A stretch of 64,000 nucleotides of DNA. Source: Chionis minor. Lineage: Eukaryota > Chordata > Aves > Charadriiformes > Chionididae. Positions 1-11,300 of the stretch are shown piece by piece (position 1 is the first letter of the stretch; each line of letters starts with the position of its first letter). Made by a program: the position numbers and the translations under genes. Location: the NCBI GenBank assembly GCA_013398295.1, contig VZSF01006848.1, forward strand, positions 277,870 to 341,869, given 5' to 3'. A model generated the notes under the pieces. The model worked only from the letters and a program-made list of their open reading frames with translations, was not told the origin of the DNA and ran no database searches.

Positions 1-134
1 CCCGTGCCCGCCGGGTCGCTGGTGGCGGCGGCGGCGGCGGGGGCGGCGGCGGCGGGGCCGCGGGATCCGTCCGCGCTCGCTGCCCCCGTGTAGTTGCCGA
101 GTCGTCTTGTCCTCGGCGGCGGCCCGCGGGTGAC

Positions 135-263
135 ATGCAGTCCCTCATCTCTCCGGTGACCAAGGCTATCCTGGTGGCTTTGTTCATCTTCGCCATCCTG
201 CTGATCCTCTACGTGATTCTGTGGTACATCTGCCGCGATGTGGATTGCGACCATGGGATCTGA
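135..263 (+). CDS. 42-aa single-pass membrane microprotein (unnamed)
   Basis: This is a complete ORF of 42 codons plus TGA, too short for usual ORF cut-offs. The start ATG has G at -3. The product has a short polar N-terminus (residues 1-10, ending in Lys10), one strongly hydrophobic helix at about residues 11-33, and a short acidic, Cys-containing tail with Cys33, Cys38 and the ending DCDHGI. The helix is rich in Leu, Ile and Phe with aromatic Tyr/Trp residues near its end, like known small regulatory membrane peptides. I do not recognise the family and assign no symbol. The case for coding rests on three points: position at the start of a CpG-island exon, good start context, and a clean membrane helix with charged flanks. 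The frame stays open upstream of the ATG without another ATG, so a longer non-AUG form cannot be excluded. Its function is unknown; possible roles include a membrane-complex subunit or regulator. Confidence 0.6.
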   Translation: MQSLISPVTKAILVALFIFAILLILYVILWYICRDVDCDHGI

Positions 264-375
264 GCGGCGCCGCGGGGCCAGGGCTTAGGAGCCGGGATTC
301 ACCCCGCGGGGCCGGGAGCGGCAGCGGGAGCCCCGCCGGGCGGCAGCCGCCGGCACCGCGGCCGGAGCAAGGGAA

Positions 376-452
376 GGGGAAGGAGAAAAAAAGAAAAAAA
401 AAAAAAAAAAAAGGAAAAAAAAAAGAGAAAAAAAAAAAAAAAGAGAGGGAAG
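376..452 (+). repeat. A-rich purine tract in the exon 1 3'UTR
   Basis: About 77 nt of almost pure purine (long A runs broken by single or double G) lie inside an otherwise very GC-rich exon, between the stop codon at 263 and the donor at 533. It is low-complexity sequence. ORFs through it that encode poly-Lys or poly-Phe are artefacts. Confidence 0.9.
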
Positions 453-532
453 AGCCGAGCCGAAAGAGCCCGGAGGACAACTGCAATCAAGAAACCGACC
501 TGAGCGTGACCTTCAGAGACCAGGGTGACCCG

Positions 533-538
533 GTGAGT
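533..538 (+). other. Splice donor ending first exon
   Basis: The sequence CCG/GTGAGT matches the vertebrate donor consensus closely. It lies 269 nt downstream of the stop of the 42-codon ORF, so the coding region would be complete in exon 1 and the 3'UTR would be spliced. The acceptor was not identified with certainty; a possible next exon is at 3359. Confidence 0.6.
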
Positions 539-3358
539 CTCCGCTCTCTGCGGCGCGGGGGATGCGCGGGTGCGGCGGGGCTGCCTCCCTTCCTGCCTCC
601 CTCTCTCCCTGCCGCCTTCCCGCTCTCCCTCCCGCCCCGCTCCGCTCCCCTCGCGCGCACACACACGCACACACACGCACACACTCACACTCACACTCAC
701 ACTCACACAGATGTGGCACACGCGCCCCACGCCGCGCACACGCGCACGGAGAAGCCGGCAGATGTGCGTGCCCGGGTGCCTGCTGCGCGCATGCATGCGT
801 GTCCCCAGGGGGACGTGCGGGACCCGTCCTGCCGGCCGGGGTGAACTGTGCCTGTCCCCCTGTCCCCCGCCACCCCGTTCCCCGCGTCCCCCCGCTTTGT
901 AGCGCAGCGAGGTGACAAGGCGCAAAGGGCAGCGCGCCCGCGGGAGCGCCGGGGCCGGTGGCGGTGGCGGTGGCGGTGCGGGAAGGCGGCGGGCGGGCGC
1001 CGCGCTGCCTTTGCGGCCCCACATTGGTATGCAGGCGGTGGCTGCGCCGCCAGGCAGAGGGAAAAGGTGAGCCCGGGGGACGGGGGAAAAGCCAGCGCTT
1101 TATCCGGCAGCCCGCGGGGAAGTGAGGGGGAAAACGCCGGGGAAGATGTCGGGTATCCGGCGGGCAGCAGCAGGCGGACTTCGGGGAGGGGATGCGGAGC
1201 GGCTGGATGAGTTTCTCCTTCCCAGGGGCGGGTTGGTGGGAGGAGGTGGGGGAGATGACAGAAAAAACCGAGCAGGGGAAGTTCTGGCTGGCAGCCGTCC
1301 TTGTCAGGTCTCCCCGACACCGCGTTTCCTACACGCCGCTCTCTGCAAAAGGGTTAACGCTCGGGGGTTACACACCTGCCCGAGCCTGGCGATGTCAGAA
1401 AATGCTGATAAAAAAGTCCGCAGTTGGTGAACGTGTGTGTGCCGCGCACGCTGGGACGCTACAGGGGACGTATCCTGCCCAGCCGCTTTCCCACCTGAAA
1501 GAATTTGTCGTTGGCTGTTTCTGCTCTTACCGCTGGGTTGTGTGGAAGACGGCGGGCAAAAGGGGCGAGATGGCGGCACATTGTGTGCGTCTGAAGCAGA
1601 AAAGACCTGCTGAAGGAAACCTGGTCCTGAACGCTCGGGCTCTCACTGTGCCTGTCCTTGACGGACAAGCTCGCAGCAAACTCCAGCTGCGCGCGTTATC
1701 CCTGGCGGGGATGTGTTCGGACTCCGCAGGCTGCGGGTGCGCGTCCGCAGCGGGGAATAAGAGAGAAATCCAAATTTGGTTTTAAAGGAGGCAGGGGGAG
1801 CAGGGACGTAGCCTAGTGTAAAGTGCAGTCGTGCGATTGAGGGTAATGTGACACTGAGCGTTGGTGACCGAAAGCTCACCTTTGCAACAGTGGTCTGCGT
1901 TCGGGAGGAAACTGTTCGGAAGTCGATTCTCGTGCCGTTTGGGGTTGTGCTTCTGTTCAGGTTGTATTTCGAAGGGCTTTTGACCCGACTAGTTGATCAA
2001 ACATGACATTACCGTTAACGCACCCTACTAATGTGATTACAGCAGCAGTGACATCAATGTTTCCTTGCCCTGCAACTACAGTAGCGATGCATTTGTTTAC
2101 TTCCCCCATGCACACCCAGAAATGTCTGTTACTCAACAGCTCGGAACAGCAAGGGAGGAAGGGAGGAGGAGGGGGAAGCTCTTAAAGGCATTTAAAAACG
2201 GCCATAGCTCTCTTTTCCTTATGCGTTTAATTATGCAGTAATAAAGTAACCTCCAAATCCTCTTCTTTCTTCTTTCTTTTTTTTTTTTTTTTCTTCCAAT
2301 TTCCCTGTCAGTAAACTTGCTTTGACCTAAGTGGCAAAAACCTCTTCACACTTTGACATGTCAGGTTGTGTCACATGTTCCCTTCCGAATTAACAGCAGT
2401 GTGCACCGCCTGCCCCTCTCCCAGCTGGTGGGAGCTAGCCGGCGAGACGGTTACAGAGGCTTTGCCATTTAGTGTTAATTATTTCACAGTAAACCAGTAT
2501 TCCAAACTGTTAGTTATAGAACTGGACGGAACGTGGCAAATTAAAATGCTTTTCATGAAATTTTAAATGTTGACAGATATGTGTGCATGTGATTAAATGC
2601 CTGAAGTGTTGATATGACCCAACCTGTTTTATAGAACCCATCACAACTAATGTTAATCAGCTTAATATTTGCAGAAACTGTGAAATAGTCTATTCGGTTA
2701 TTGTCTGACCATTAGTGTTTCCAGCTGGCTCATTCTTATTTTAAGCATATAGTTTCTAGGAGACAAGATGTAGAAAATACTTATTTTCTAACAGCTTTTA
2801 TTCTAAATAAGGTGTTTATATATAAATATGTGTATATGCATTTGTATAAACACTAAAGGGCATTTTCCAGCCTAGCACTACTGAAAAATAAGTGGAACAG
2901 TGATAAGCAGTATCATATTTGATTTATAGTTAAAGTCACAGATTCATTGGCTCTGGATCGATAATGTGTTTGTTCATTATTATGTATTAAGAAATGCAAA
3001 ATCCTAAAAATTTGAAACCCGCCTATTCCTATTGCATATAAGAGAATGAAAGCCTAGCCTTGCTGAGGTCAGTGTGGAATTTTGCAGTTGGTTTTGACAG
3101 ACTCAGGAAAATATTGACAGATTTGCATGTGAATTTGAAACAGCAGGATGTTACCGAAGTTGAGAGGACTATTAAAACAGTCAATAATGGCAAATTGTTT
3201 ACAGTGGAGTGCCTACAAACCTTAGTTTTATATTTATTTATTTGCTTGCTCAGGAGTTTGGTGACGATTTTATTTTTATTTAGTTTTATTAGGTGCTCCT
3301 GTCCCAGTTCAACAGTTTTCACCGGCTTGCTCTTTCCTAATGTGTTCTAGTGTTTCAG
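539..3358 (+). other. Probable intron 1 of the left-hand gene; no gene seen
   Basis: Downstream of the donor the sequence remains CpG-rich to about 1.25 kb and then becomes AT-rich. There is a T-rich run near 2277-2295. ORFs of up to 197 codons in the GC-rich part have no recognisable domain and overlap in several frames, as expected for GC-rich non-coding DNA. Confidence 0.55.
657..709 (+). repeat. CA-type microsatellite (ACACAC and ACACTC units)
   Basis: The run starts as ACACAC/ACGCAC and becomes a regular ACACTC hexamer. It lies just inside the probable first intron. The long ORFs crossing it in several frames encode Thr/His or Ser/Val/Cys runs and are not genes. Confidence 0.9.
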
Positions 3359-3429
3359 AGGTGATATCTGAAATAACATCCGCGACTGAGACAAGGAGTA
3401 CAATAGCATCAAGTAGATATAGAGCACCT
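3359..3429 (+). other. Possible 71-bp internal exon
   Basis: A T-rich tract ending in TGTTTCAG (AG at 3357-3358) precedes the segment, and a strong donor, CCT/GTAAGT, follows at 3430-3435. One frame is open through the segment and reads as a Ser/Thr/Glu-rich stretch of 23 full codons, with one base owed by an upstream exon and phase 0 at the end. It could be a downstream exon of the left-hand gene (then UTR if the 42-codon ORF is the product) or part of another transcript. Short acceptor-donor pairs also arise by chance in 60 kb, so this is tentative. Confidence 0.3.
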
Positions 3430-3435
3430 GTAAGT

Positions 3436-6400
3436 ATTTTTTGCCATGTGAGGGATTGGAACATCGTGAGTAGTGTCTTTGTTGAAGGTAAAGGCAACTT
3501 GTTGTCATGTACCTACTTGAGCCAAGAGAAATCCTTCCCATATTGCAAAAATTGGTAATGTCATAGGCTGAAAATATGTTATTAGTCCAAAAGCAATTTA
3601 ATAGGCTATTCAAGCAGCGTGTAAAAAGATATTTCAACACTTTGCCTTTTTGTGTGAAAAAGACTGTGAAGAAGACACCACTGCTTCATCAGCAGAAGTG
3701 TAATGAATTTTATGGATTAATTCCTACTGCAAGGCAGCATGCTGTAGCACGGTCCCAGGAACCCTGTCACATCTGACTTAGACATGCCGTATGTTTCTGG
3801 ATAAGTCATTCTTTACTGATTCCCTATTCAGGCAAACTCCTTGCAGGTTTACTAAATATTTTCTGGAAGTGGCACATAAGTGTACCTGGACAATGCACAT
3901 TGCAGGTTTGCTTATTTCCTAGTTCCTTCCCCATAAAATGGATTAATAAGGGTCAGTGTCTTCATGGTATGCCCTCTGTGCATCTTACACCATTTCCCTA
4001 AAACAGGCTTAAAATGAGCACTGAAGATCGTGCCAGCGTAGGAGGGGGCTCCGCAGAGGTGAAAGGTTAGCCGAGGTCCAAAGATGGCCAGTGCAGTGCT
4101 GCATCCTTGCGATGTCCTTGTGTCACACGAGCCTTCGCCTGTAATTTTCCCCCTCCAGGTGAGTGTAAAGTGGAGTAACCTTCAGGCTGCCGTCAGGCAG
4201 GACACGTAGATCTGCCCTACAAGACTCCAGCCCCCTTTACTGGTGGGCTCGACATAGGAGCGATTTTTAACTGTCCGTTTCACGCAAGAGGTCAGACACG
4301 ACGATTTCGTAGCAGTTCCTCAGGGCCTTAAAATCTGCGACCCTTCGATTATTGGTAATGTGACGAGCACTCGGTATGATTTATATTTTATAAACAGCTT
4401 GGAGTTGGGATTGGGGGGATTAAGTACGTGATTTATGCCATGATTATAACACTTGAAAGCGGCAAGGCCCTTTAAATGACAAATTTTGGGGCAGTGCTGG
4501 GGAATACAGCGTGACTGTAACAAGCGTATTAAACCTGCAGCAGGAGCAGGCCATATCCTTTCTTCTTCCTTTGCATCAGTAATGCTGATGCAAACTCTGG
4601 TGGTGATGTCGTGGAGGTATAAGGAGCAGGAGTGTTTGCCCGTCACCTAAGGAGCCAGCTCTGCGCACACACCGGGTACGTCCGTACCATTAGACGGGCT
4701 CCCTCCCTCCCTCCCTCCCGTGCGACACCGCTTCAGGGCTGGAATCGGACATCAAAACGTACAGAAAAGTTCCACTGCCATTTCTCAACAGAAGACGACT
4801 TTTCCCCCCAGTTTTTCTTCAGTGCACGAGTGCTTCCTCCTTTTCTTCCTAAGCCGTAATCCTCTGAAGGGTGACTGTTCAGTGCATAACGCCGTTTGTA
4901 GACAAACTGCACGAATTGATTTTCCTGAAGTGGGCTGACAAAATGATGAGCGTATTGGAAAGCAGCGCACACTTGCTTATTTGTTGTTCTCCATTAGGCT
5001 GGGTTTTCCAAGTAAATATCCTTAAAAATAGCCTTTTTTTAATTACTATTTTAGGGTGCTGCTTTTAATGTGCGTAGCTAAAATGGTTCATATAGTTGCA
5101 CAGTGGCATCTGCTCTTGTTAGAGGCACTCCGATAGCTTTCAGAATTTTACCCAAATGAGAAGATTTGAGCTTCAGCTTGGAGGGGCTGAGAACACTGGC
5201 TGCTGCTGAGAATTACATCCTTACTTGAATGTTTTGATGCGCTGCTTTGGAAAACTAGATTCTTACTGGCATTTTCACAAGTCACCATTAGATTAAATCA
5301 TACGTAAAGGATACCAATAAGGTGACATTCAGAATTTCTTTGTAGAACGTATTATGAATATGGATTATGGCTGAGAGAAAGATGTGGAAAAAAATTGATT
5401 GTAACTGATTAAGAAAGAGAAAGGAATGCGAAAAGAAAGAAGCAAGAATGTTACATCAAGATGGAAGAAGAGAGACTCCAGAGTATTCAAATTTTAAAAA
5501 GTGCAACTAATACGGAGTAAAATGCTAAGTTCACAGAATAAAAATTGCCACTTTCCTTTACAGAAAGTGTACAGGCATATATATACACACATATACGTGT
5601 GTGTGTGTGTATGTGCACAAACGTATCTACAATCTATGCGATCAAATTAGAAATCTTCCCCTCTGGAGTCAGCTGAGGATCTTTACATGGATGATTTTAT
5701 TCATTTATCCTTGAAACCTGGCTGTATTATTGCCCAATATGCATTTACTTTAAAAACAGATAGTGTTGCAGAATCTTCGTGAGGACTTTGTGATCAAACA
5801 TGACTGATATTGTATGCTGAAATCATAAATGAATCATTCTTACAAAGTCAATGCTAACACTCTGTTCACTTTGGGGAAAAAAAAAAAAAAGAGTTCAGGC
5901 TTTATGGGCTAGAAGAAATACATTAATAACAAATAGATTTTATGTCTTGTTTTTTCCACTGACCTCAAAGAGACAAAACCCTCACGTACTAGGGGAAAAA
6001 GCCTATTAGGTAATTAACCTATTATGACCAAGAAATAATGTGAGAAAAGAGCATCTCAGAGAGAAGATAGCAGAACTGTAATATTTTGGCTAAAAACAGT
6101 AACAACCACACCTTCTTACAAAAGTACAAATCTTTCTTGTAATACATTTTTTGTACTTAGGTCTTTAAGTGCAAAGGAGGAAAGAAATCCCCTGAAGATA
6201 TGAGTGCTAAAACTTACGCACAGTGAAACCCGTTACATGATTATGATGCTTTTTTGGATATTATGTCATTTTATATAAAGCCTGCCTGAGAGAATGATTG
6301 GGTTTGCGAGGAACAGAGGAATGTACAAAGGGCTGGGGGGAAAAAAAGGCTTTTGTATGAATAGTCTCGTCCATATTTATTGCGTATTGGGGTAAACCTG

Positions 6401-7440
6401 GGCACATGAAGAAAATTTTATTTGCTATTCAGTATCCATTTCAGTGGTGGGTTGTATGTGCTGTGAACTCTGTTAAATGAATTCCCAACAAACTGATTGT
6501 GATACCTACAGCAAAAATAAAACAAGGTCTTCATTAAGTTGTGGTCTTCATGCAAAATGACATAGTTAGCTAACTTGCAGGATGTATGTCTTATATAGCT
6601 CTTTCAATTAATGTACTTCTGAACATGCTGTCATCACCACCCTTGTGACATATGTGTATATAAATGGGCTTAAAACTAAAGTTACAATCAATCTCCATGC
6701 TAATGACTTTTTTTTTATTTTCTACTGTAATACCATTCTGACACACTTAGTGGGGACTATAACTAAGCGGGAGTTTAATGAAGTCTTGGTATCAGTGAAG
6801 ATAAATGGAAGACACCGTGAGCACACAGACAGACCCTCATCAGTGTATGTTTCTAGTGACTGACATAGCATAATTGAACTGTAATGTGAGTTAAGAGCTA
6901 AGGAATATGCATTTATTCATTGATGCAATGAAGCAGAGGGGGAACATTACTGCACCTATCAACCTCTGCCCTTGGGCCACTTGCAGCCTCACTATTCACC
7001 TCAGTTTTAGGATTCTGGCGCAGAAGAGTGTGGAATTTGCAGGAGTCTGAGCACCGCCCATCTGTGAAGGGAGAGGAAGTAAAACCTTCATAATGCATCT
7101 TTACAAGGACGTATCGGAGTATTTCCTGTAAATTCCTACGAGTTCTGTTAACGCCTGCTAGGGAGCAAACATGTGTGACCTCAGGAAGCAAGTGGCAATA
7201 ATGAAGATAACAATTAATGATACCAAGATCTGAATAGAAATTTTTTTCCAAGGCTCTTAAGGTACTGCCTGGAATGTCATAGATCTGCCATCCACGCTTT
7301 CTGTATGGAGAAAGAAAGCTATGGGGGCTCCAGTGACTTCTTAAAGCCACCTTGCAGTTCAGTGACAACATACAGGATAGTCTCCAACACTTGCTTTTCC
7401 TCTGTCTCTCGACCTGTAGAAGGTGACAGACTGCACCCTT
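3436..7440. other. Non-coding, AT-rich; no gene seen
   Basis: No protein-like ORF and no recognisable transposon were found. The segment has a CCCT-type repeat near 4700-4720, a TA/CA/GT microsatellite at about 5578-5618 and an A14 run at 5877-5890. ORFs of 60-152 codons here lack domains and are taken as chance. Confidence 0.5.
5578..5618 (+). repeat. Alternating TA/CA/TG microsatellite
   Basis: This is an alternating purine-pyrimidine run of about 40 nt: TATATACACA, then ATACGTGTGTGTGTGTGT, then ATGTGCAC. It is a simple repeat. Confidence 0.8.
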
Positions 7441-8312
7441 CTTATGTTTGAAGGTGATGCCAAACTTGGGGCACCAGCCAATAGACCCAAGGGCAGAGCT
7501 GCCATTCGGGGAGACCTAGGCAGGCTGGAAGAGTGGTCCAACATGAACCTCATGAAACTCACCAAAGCAGTATGTCAGGTCCGGCACCGTGGTGGGAAGA
7601 GCCTCTGCAACAGCACCAGCTGGCGGTGGATGGGGTGGGGAGCAGCTCTGTGGAAGAAGCCCTGGGGTGGTGGTGGGCAGTGAGCTGAATGTGAGGCAGC
7701 AGTGTGCGTTGGAGGCAAAGGCAACCACCAGCTTTGAGGGCTGTACAAACAGAAACATAGCCCATATCCCCTCGAGCAACATTATCCCCCTCTGTACAGC
7801 GCCTGTTGGACCACATCTAGATACTATGTTTGGTTTTGATCCTCCCAGCACAGGGCAGACATGGACAAACTGGACGGGGCTCAAGAGAAGGGACAGTAGG
7901 GGCTGGAGCATTTGGCCTGTGAGGAGCAGCTAGGGAAGCTGGGCTGGGCCAGCCTGGAGAAAGGATGGCTACTGCCTAATAGTACCACTGCCTGCAGTAC
8001 CTAGAAGAGGTCACCAAAAAGATGGAGTTGGGCTCTTAACTGTGGTGCATTGGGAGAGGATAGGAGACAATGGTCATAAATGGAAATGAGGGAGGTTTGG
8101 ACTGGATCTAAAGAAAATCTTTTTCCCTATGAGTACAGTCAGACCAGTTTGCCCAGAGAAGCTCTGTAGTCTCCATCCTTGGATGTTTTCAAGACCCCTC
8201 GAGCAACATGGGCTGACCTCAAAGCTGGCCCTGCTTTGAGCAGTAGAGTGGACTACAGACCTGCTGAGGTCCCTTCCAACTTGAATTATCCTAGGATTGT
8301 ATGGTCATATGA
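7440..8312 (+). mobile_element. CR1 LINE, 5'-truncated 3' end fragment
   Basis: The segment contains the hallmarks of the 3' end of a chicken-type CR1 element in the plus orientation. These are an AACCTCATGAAACTC-like block near 7545, GTTTGCCCAGAGAAGC near 8148, a GGATGTTTTCAAGACC-like block near 8180, and CTGAGGTCCCTTCCAACTTG at about 8264, followed by a degenerate ATTCTATG-like tail near 8300. These are 3' ORF2 and 3'UTR parts of the non-LTR retrotransposon. An open frame at 7423-7683 contains the last, decayed part of ORF2 (GRLEEWSNMNLMKLTKA resembles the CR1 C-terminal block). Compared with the consensus I remember, the copy is diverged and has internal deletions. Truncation at the 5' end is normal for CR1. 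The exact left boundary is uncertain. Confidence 0.85.
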
Positions 8313-11300
8313 ACCATGTACTTTCGAGAGTCTTCTACTGGAACAAGCATTGGCTTGCTTGTTGTAATGCACTCTCTACCTTAACTCTTAACGTGTGCTA
8401 GCCAGGTAAACCAAAAAGATGGAGGTGCAGAACTAGGACTGGGTCAGAGTAGCGATCTGTAGCGATCTGTTCTCAGTAGCCCTGGCCATCCTTACGTTTT
8501 ACACCTACAGCTGCTACACAACACTTCTGGGTACGGCGTGGTCTGGAGCTGAAGTGGTACATGGCAGCGCATCACCAGAGCGGAATAACCACTGTGCGTG
8601 GAGAATGAAGCCATCACAGATAATAGTAGCCTGAAGGTTGAAGACAATAATCACAATGTGCTTATAGACTGTTTAATTCTTACACCTCTGTGGGGACTCT
8701 AGCACATTTCTAGGAACTGGAAATTAATTCGGTTACATTGCTCCGACTATAATATAATCATGCTGGGCATACTCTTGTACAGTATAATATTTTCCATAAT
8801 CTTGTCCAATTTTTATCTTACTTTGTGTTTGTCTTCAGCTGTACAAAGCCTGTAACATTAACTGTAATGTCCACACAGGTAGATGGTACAGTAGGATTTT
8901 CAGGCACTGCCTGCCTTGAATGTGAACTACTTTGAAGAGAAAAACAATCCCATGGGAACTGCACACTTCGGCATCAAACCTGCCATCTCACACCTAGGCC
9001 ACTCACGGTTTATATTTAGGTGGAGAACAGAATACTAACTGGAGAATAAGGCACTTTATGCAGAAGGCCATCGCACTTTTTTTTCCCCAGGTGGAAAAAG
9101 CCTTCTCCTCAGCCCTTGGAGTTGTTCCCGGACACCTGCCTGCCGTACTGGAAGGTGGGCAGGCACTGGTGAGAGCAGGGAAGTTCCACAAGGTGCTAGT
9201 GGACCTGCTTTCCTCTGACATTTCAGTGTGCGCCCAAGCTTATTCCCAAATTACAAGACTAGGCAATCGCAAGTAATTATTTTCAGTGCAAATCCAAAAT
9301 AAGTGAGAGCTGCAGCGTACCTGTCGTCGGGGGTTCAAACTCCGGTTCCCTCAGGTTAGTACACAGACTCACTGCCACCCGCCTTATTAAACTTGTGGAA
9401 AGCCACATTTGTATACCTCAGTTGATTTTTTTTACTTGAAGATGTGTCAAATCACGATGAAAAACATTTTGAGATGAGAAAAAAACCCAGACAGTTGCAT
9501 ATTTGAATGCATAAACTGCTATTTTGGAGATTTCTGAAGTGACTCTAAATTTTCTCTCATGTGGGCTTACAAGTCTGGAGCGGTATTTATACTAAAGGTG
9601 GAAGAGAAGAGAAAACTTGCTTTTTAGGAGTTCATGAAAGCTCTCTTAGTTCTAAAACTAAATAATGTATGTAGCAGCAAGATCCTGTATTGTGGATTAA
9701 ATTCACATGATAATTCCTTTTTAAAAATTTTACAGAGCACTCAGGTGAATGAACTGGATATAGATAGTATTATCTAATGTACTTATTCAGAAACTTCTGT
9801 GAACTTAGGAATTAGGTGTTTGACTATTCCTGTCCCAGGAACAAGACATCGAGACCAAATTGACTTGAGTCCATGTGCTGGAGGTGCTGTGGATCCCAAG
9901 GATAAATATGTGACAGTGTTACGAACTTGTATTACCATTTTTATCAGCCAAAGGTTTCTTCTCTTAATTCTGGCTTTACTAATAAGGTCAGCTGGAAGGT
10001 AGATCACGAGAGAGGGGGTGGGAACAGGCTTGGAAGACACTGCAGCCGCTATTGTGAGTCATTCTCTTTTAATCACATAGGCAAAATCCTATGGGCATGT
10101 GGGATGATACATAAAGGAAGGCAAAATTTTGCTTGCTGTGGAGGAGCTGTTCATTTGTTACATTCAGCTGACTTCAGTGGAGCGATGCCAATTTCTGTTC
10201 GCAAAGGCTTTGGTTCTGAGAATACATATATGCATTAATAAATGGTTGAAGTCCTTCTTCAGGCTGCAGACAGTAGCAGCCAAGTAAGTGATGTAGCTAG
10301 GATGACATCCAGACACCTTTGTCACTCTTCAGCCCGTGCAGCCAAGTACACTTTTTTTTAACTGATTTGGCAATGATTGATGTGGCACACAGACCTTAAA
10401 ACTAATGATCTTTATTAATAACGTGCAATGTGTGTTCTATATAAAATGTTGCTAAATTAAAAGGCAGACTGCTACCTCATGAGAAAAACATATTTGTGGT
10501 ATATGGTTGAAAAATATAGCTATGTAGTACCTGTCTTTGGTTCAGTAGATTTCATGAAAGAAAGGTAAGTATGAGTGAAAGAATCTGCACTCCAAAGATC
10601 TGATACCAAAGATCAAAGATACCAAAAAGCAGTCGTTCCTGGATAAGCTTGTGGGTATGCTACTGCTATTTTTAGGCAAACTAAACTTATTGTACACAGT
10701 TTGGTCCTCTAGATGATTAGAGAAATCAAGTGGTGCTTGTGGTAACTGTAAAAATAACTAAAAGCCTCTTGAGATTCCGCAAGGAGGGGGCTAACTGAAA
10801 GACAGCATCCTGGGTGGCGTGTACTGGTGGTAGCTGTGCTTCGGGGGGATGAGAAGAGTTTTGCAGGACACCTCACTAATAGCTGGAACAAGAAATTAGC
10901 ATTATAGTATGGCATGAATGGATGGGTGGGTGGATGGCAGGCAGGTCCTTTGGGAACTTGCAAACTCCAGATTAAGTCTGGGAATGCCGGGCACGTCTCA
11001 CATGGAGACCCTTTGAAGACAGAGGAGTCTACCCTGCCAGGGGCTTTCCAGCGTCTGGCGAGGAGAGGAGGTGCAGTCACCAAACGGTGGCTTCACAACA
11101 CGCTGCACTGTGACAGTCACCCTTTGGTGCGGGCTTGAAAACAAGCTCAAATGCACAATACTCAATTTATTGCGGTGTGCCTTAACAACCTGTTGTTGTG
11201 ACCCAGTGTTGGCTCGTATCAATGTGTTTAATGAATATTTTATTAAATAATGACTTCAGCTGTGTAGTAGGATGTATTTCCTAATTTGCCATTTTGAAGA

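Larger units (their letters stand above)
1..1250 (+). promoter_or_regulatory. CpG island promoter of the left-hand gene
   Basis: The stretch is rich in G+C and CpG from the left edge to about 1.2 kb. It contains a GGC repeat near 21-56 and many GC-box-like runs. It surrounds the first exon with the 42-codon ORF and the splice donor at 533, as expected for a vertebrate CpG-island promoter firing to the right. No TATA box is evident. The upstream part lies outside the window, so the transcription start cannot be placed. Promoter activity is inferred from composition only. Confidence 0.65.

Noticed and set aside
221..1024. Several 100-240-codon ORFs on both strands
   Set aside because: They cross the purine tract and CA repeat and encode homopolymeric Lys, Phe, Thr/His or Ser/Val runs in overlapping frames.
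1192..1785. 197-codon ORF on the plus strand
   Set aside because: GC-rich intronic sequence, no domain, and overlapping frames on both strands; chance ORF.
7423..7683. 86-codon ORF treated as an independent gene
   Set aside because: It is the decayed C-terminal part of CR1 ORF2.
9331..9350. GGTTCAAACTCC, like a tRNA B box
   Set aside because: No matching A box or cloverleaf can be drawn at the right distance upstream.
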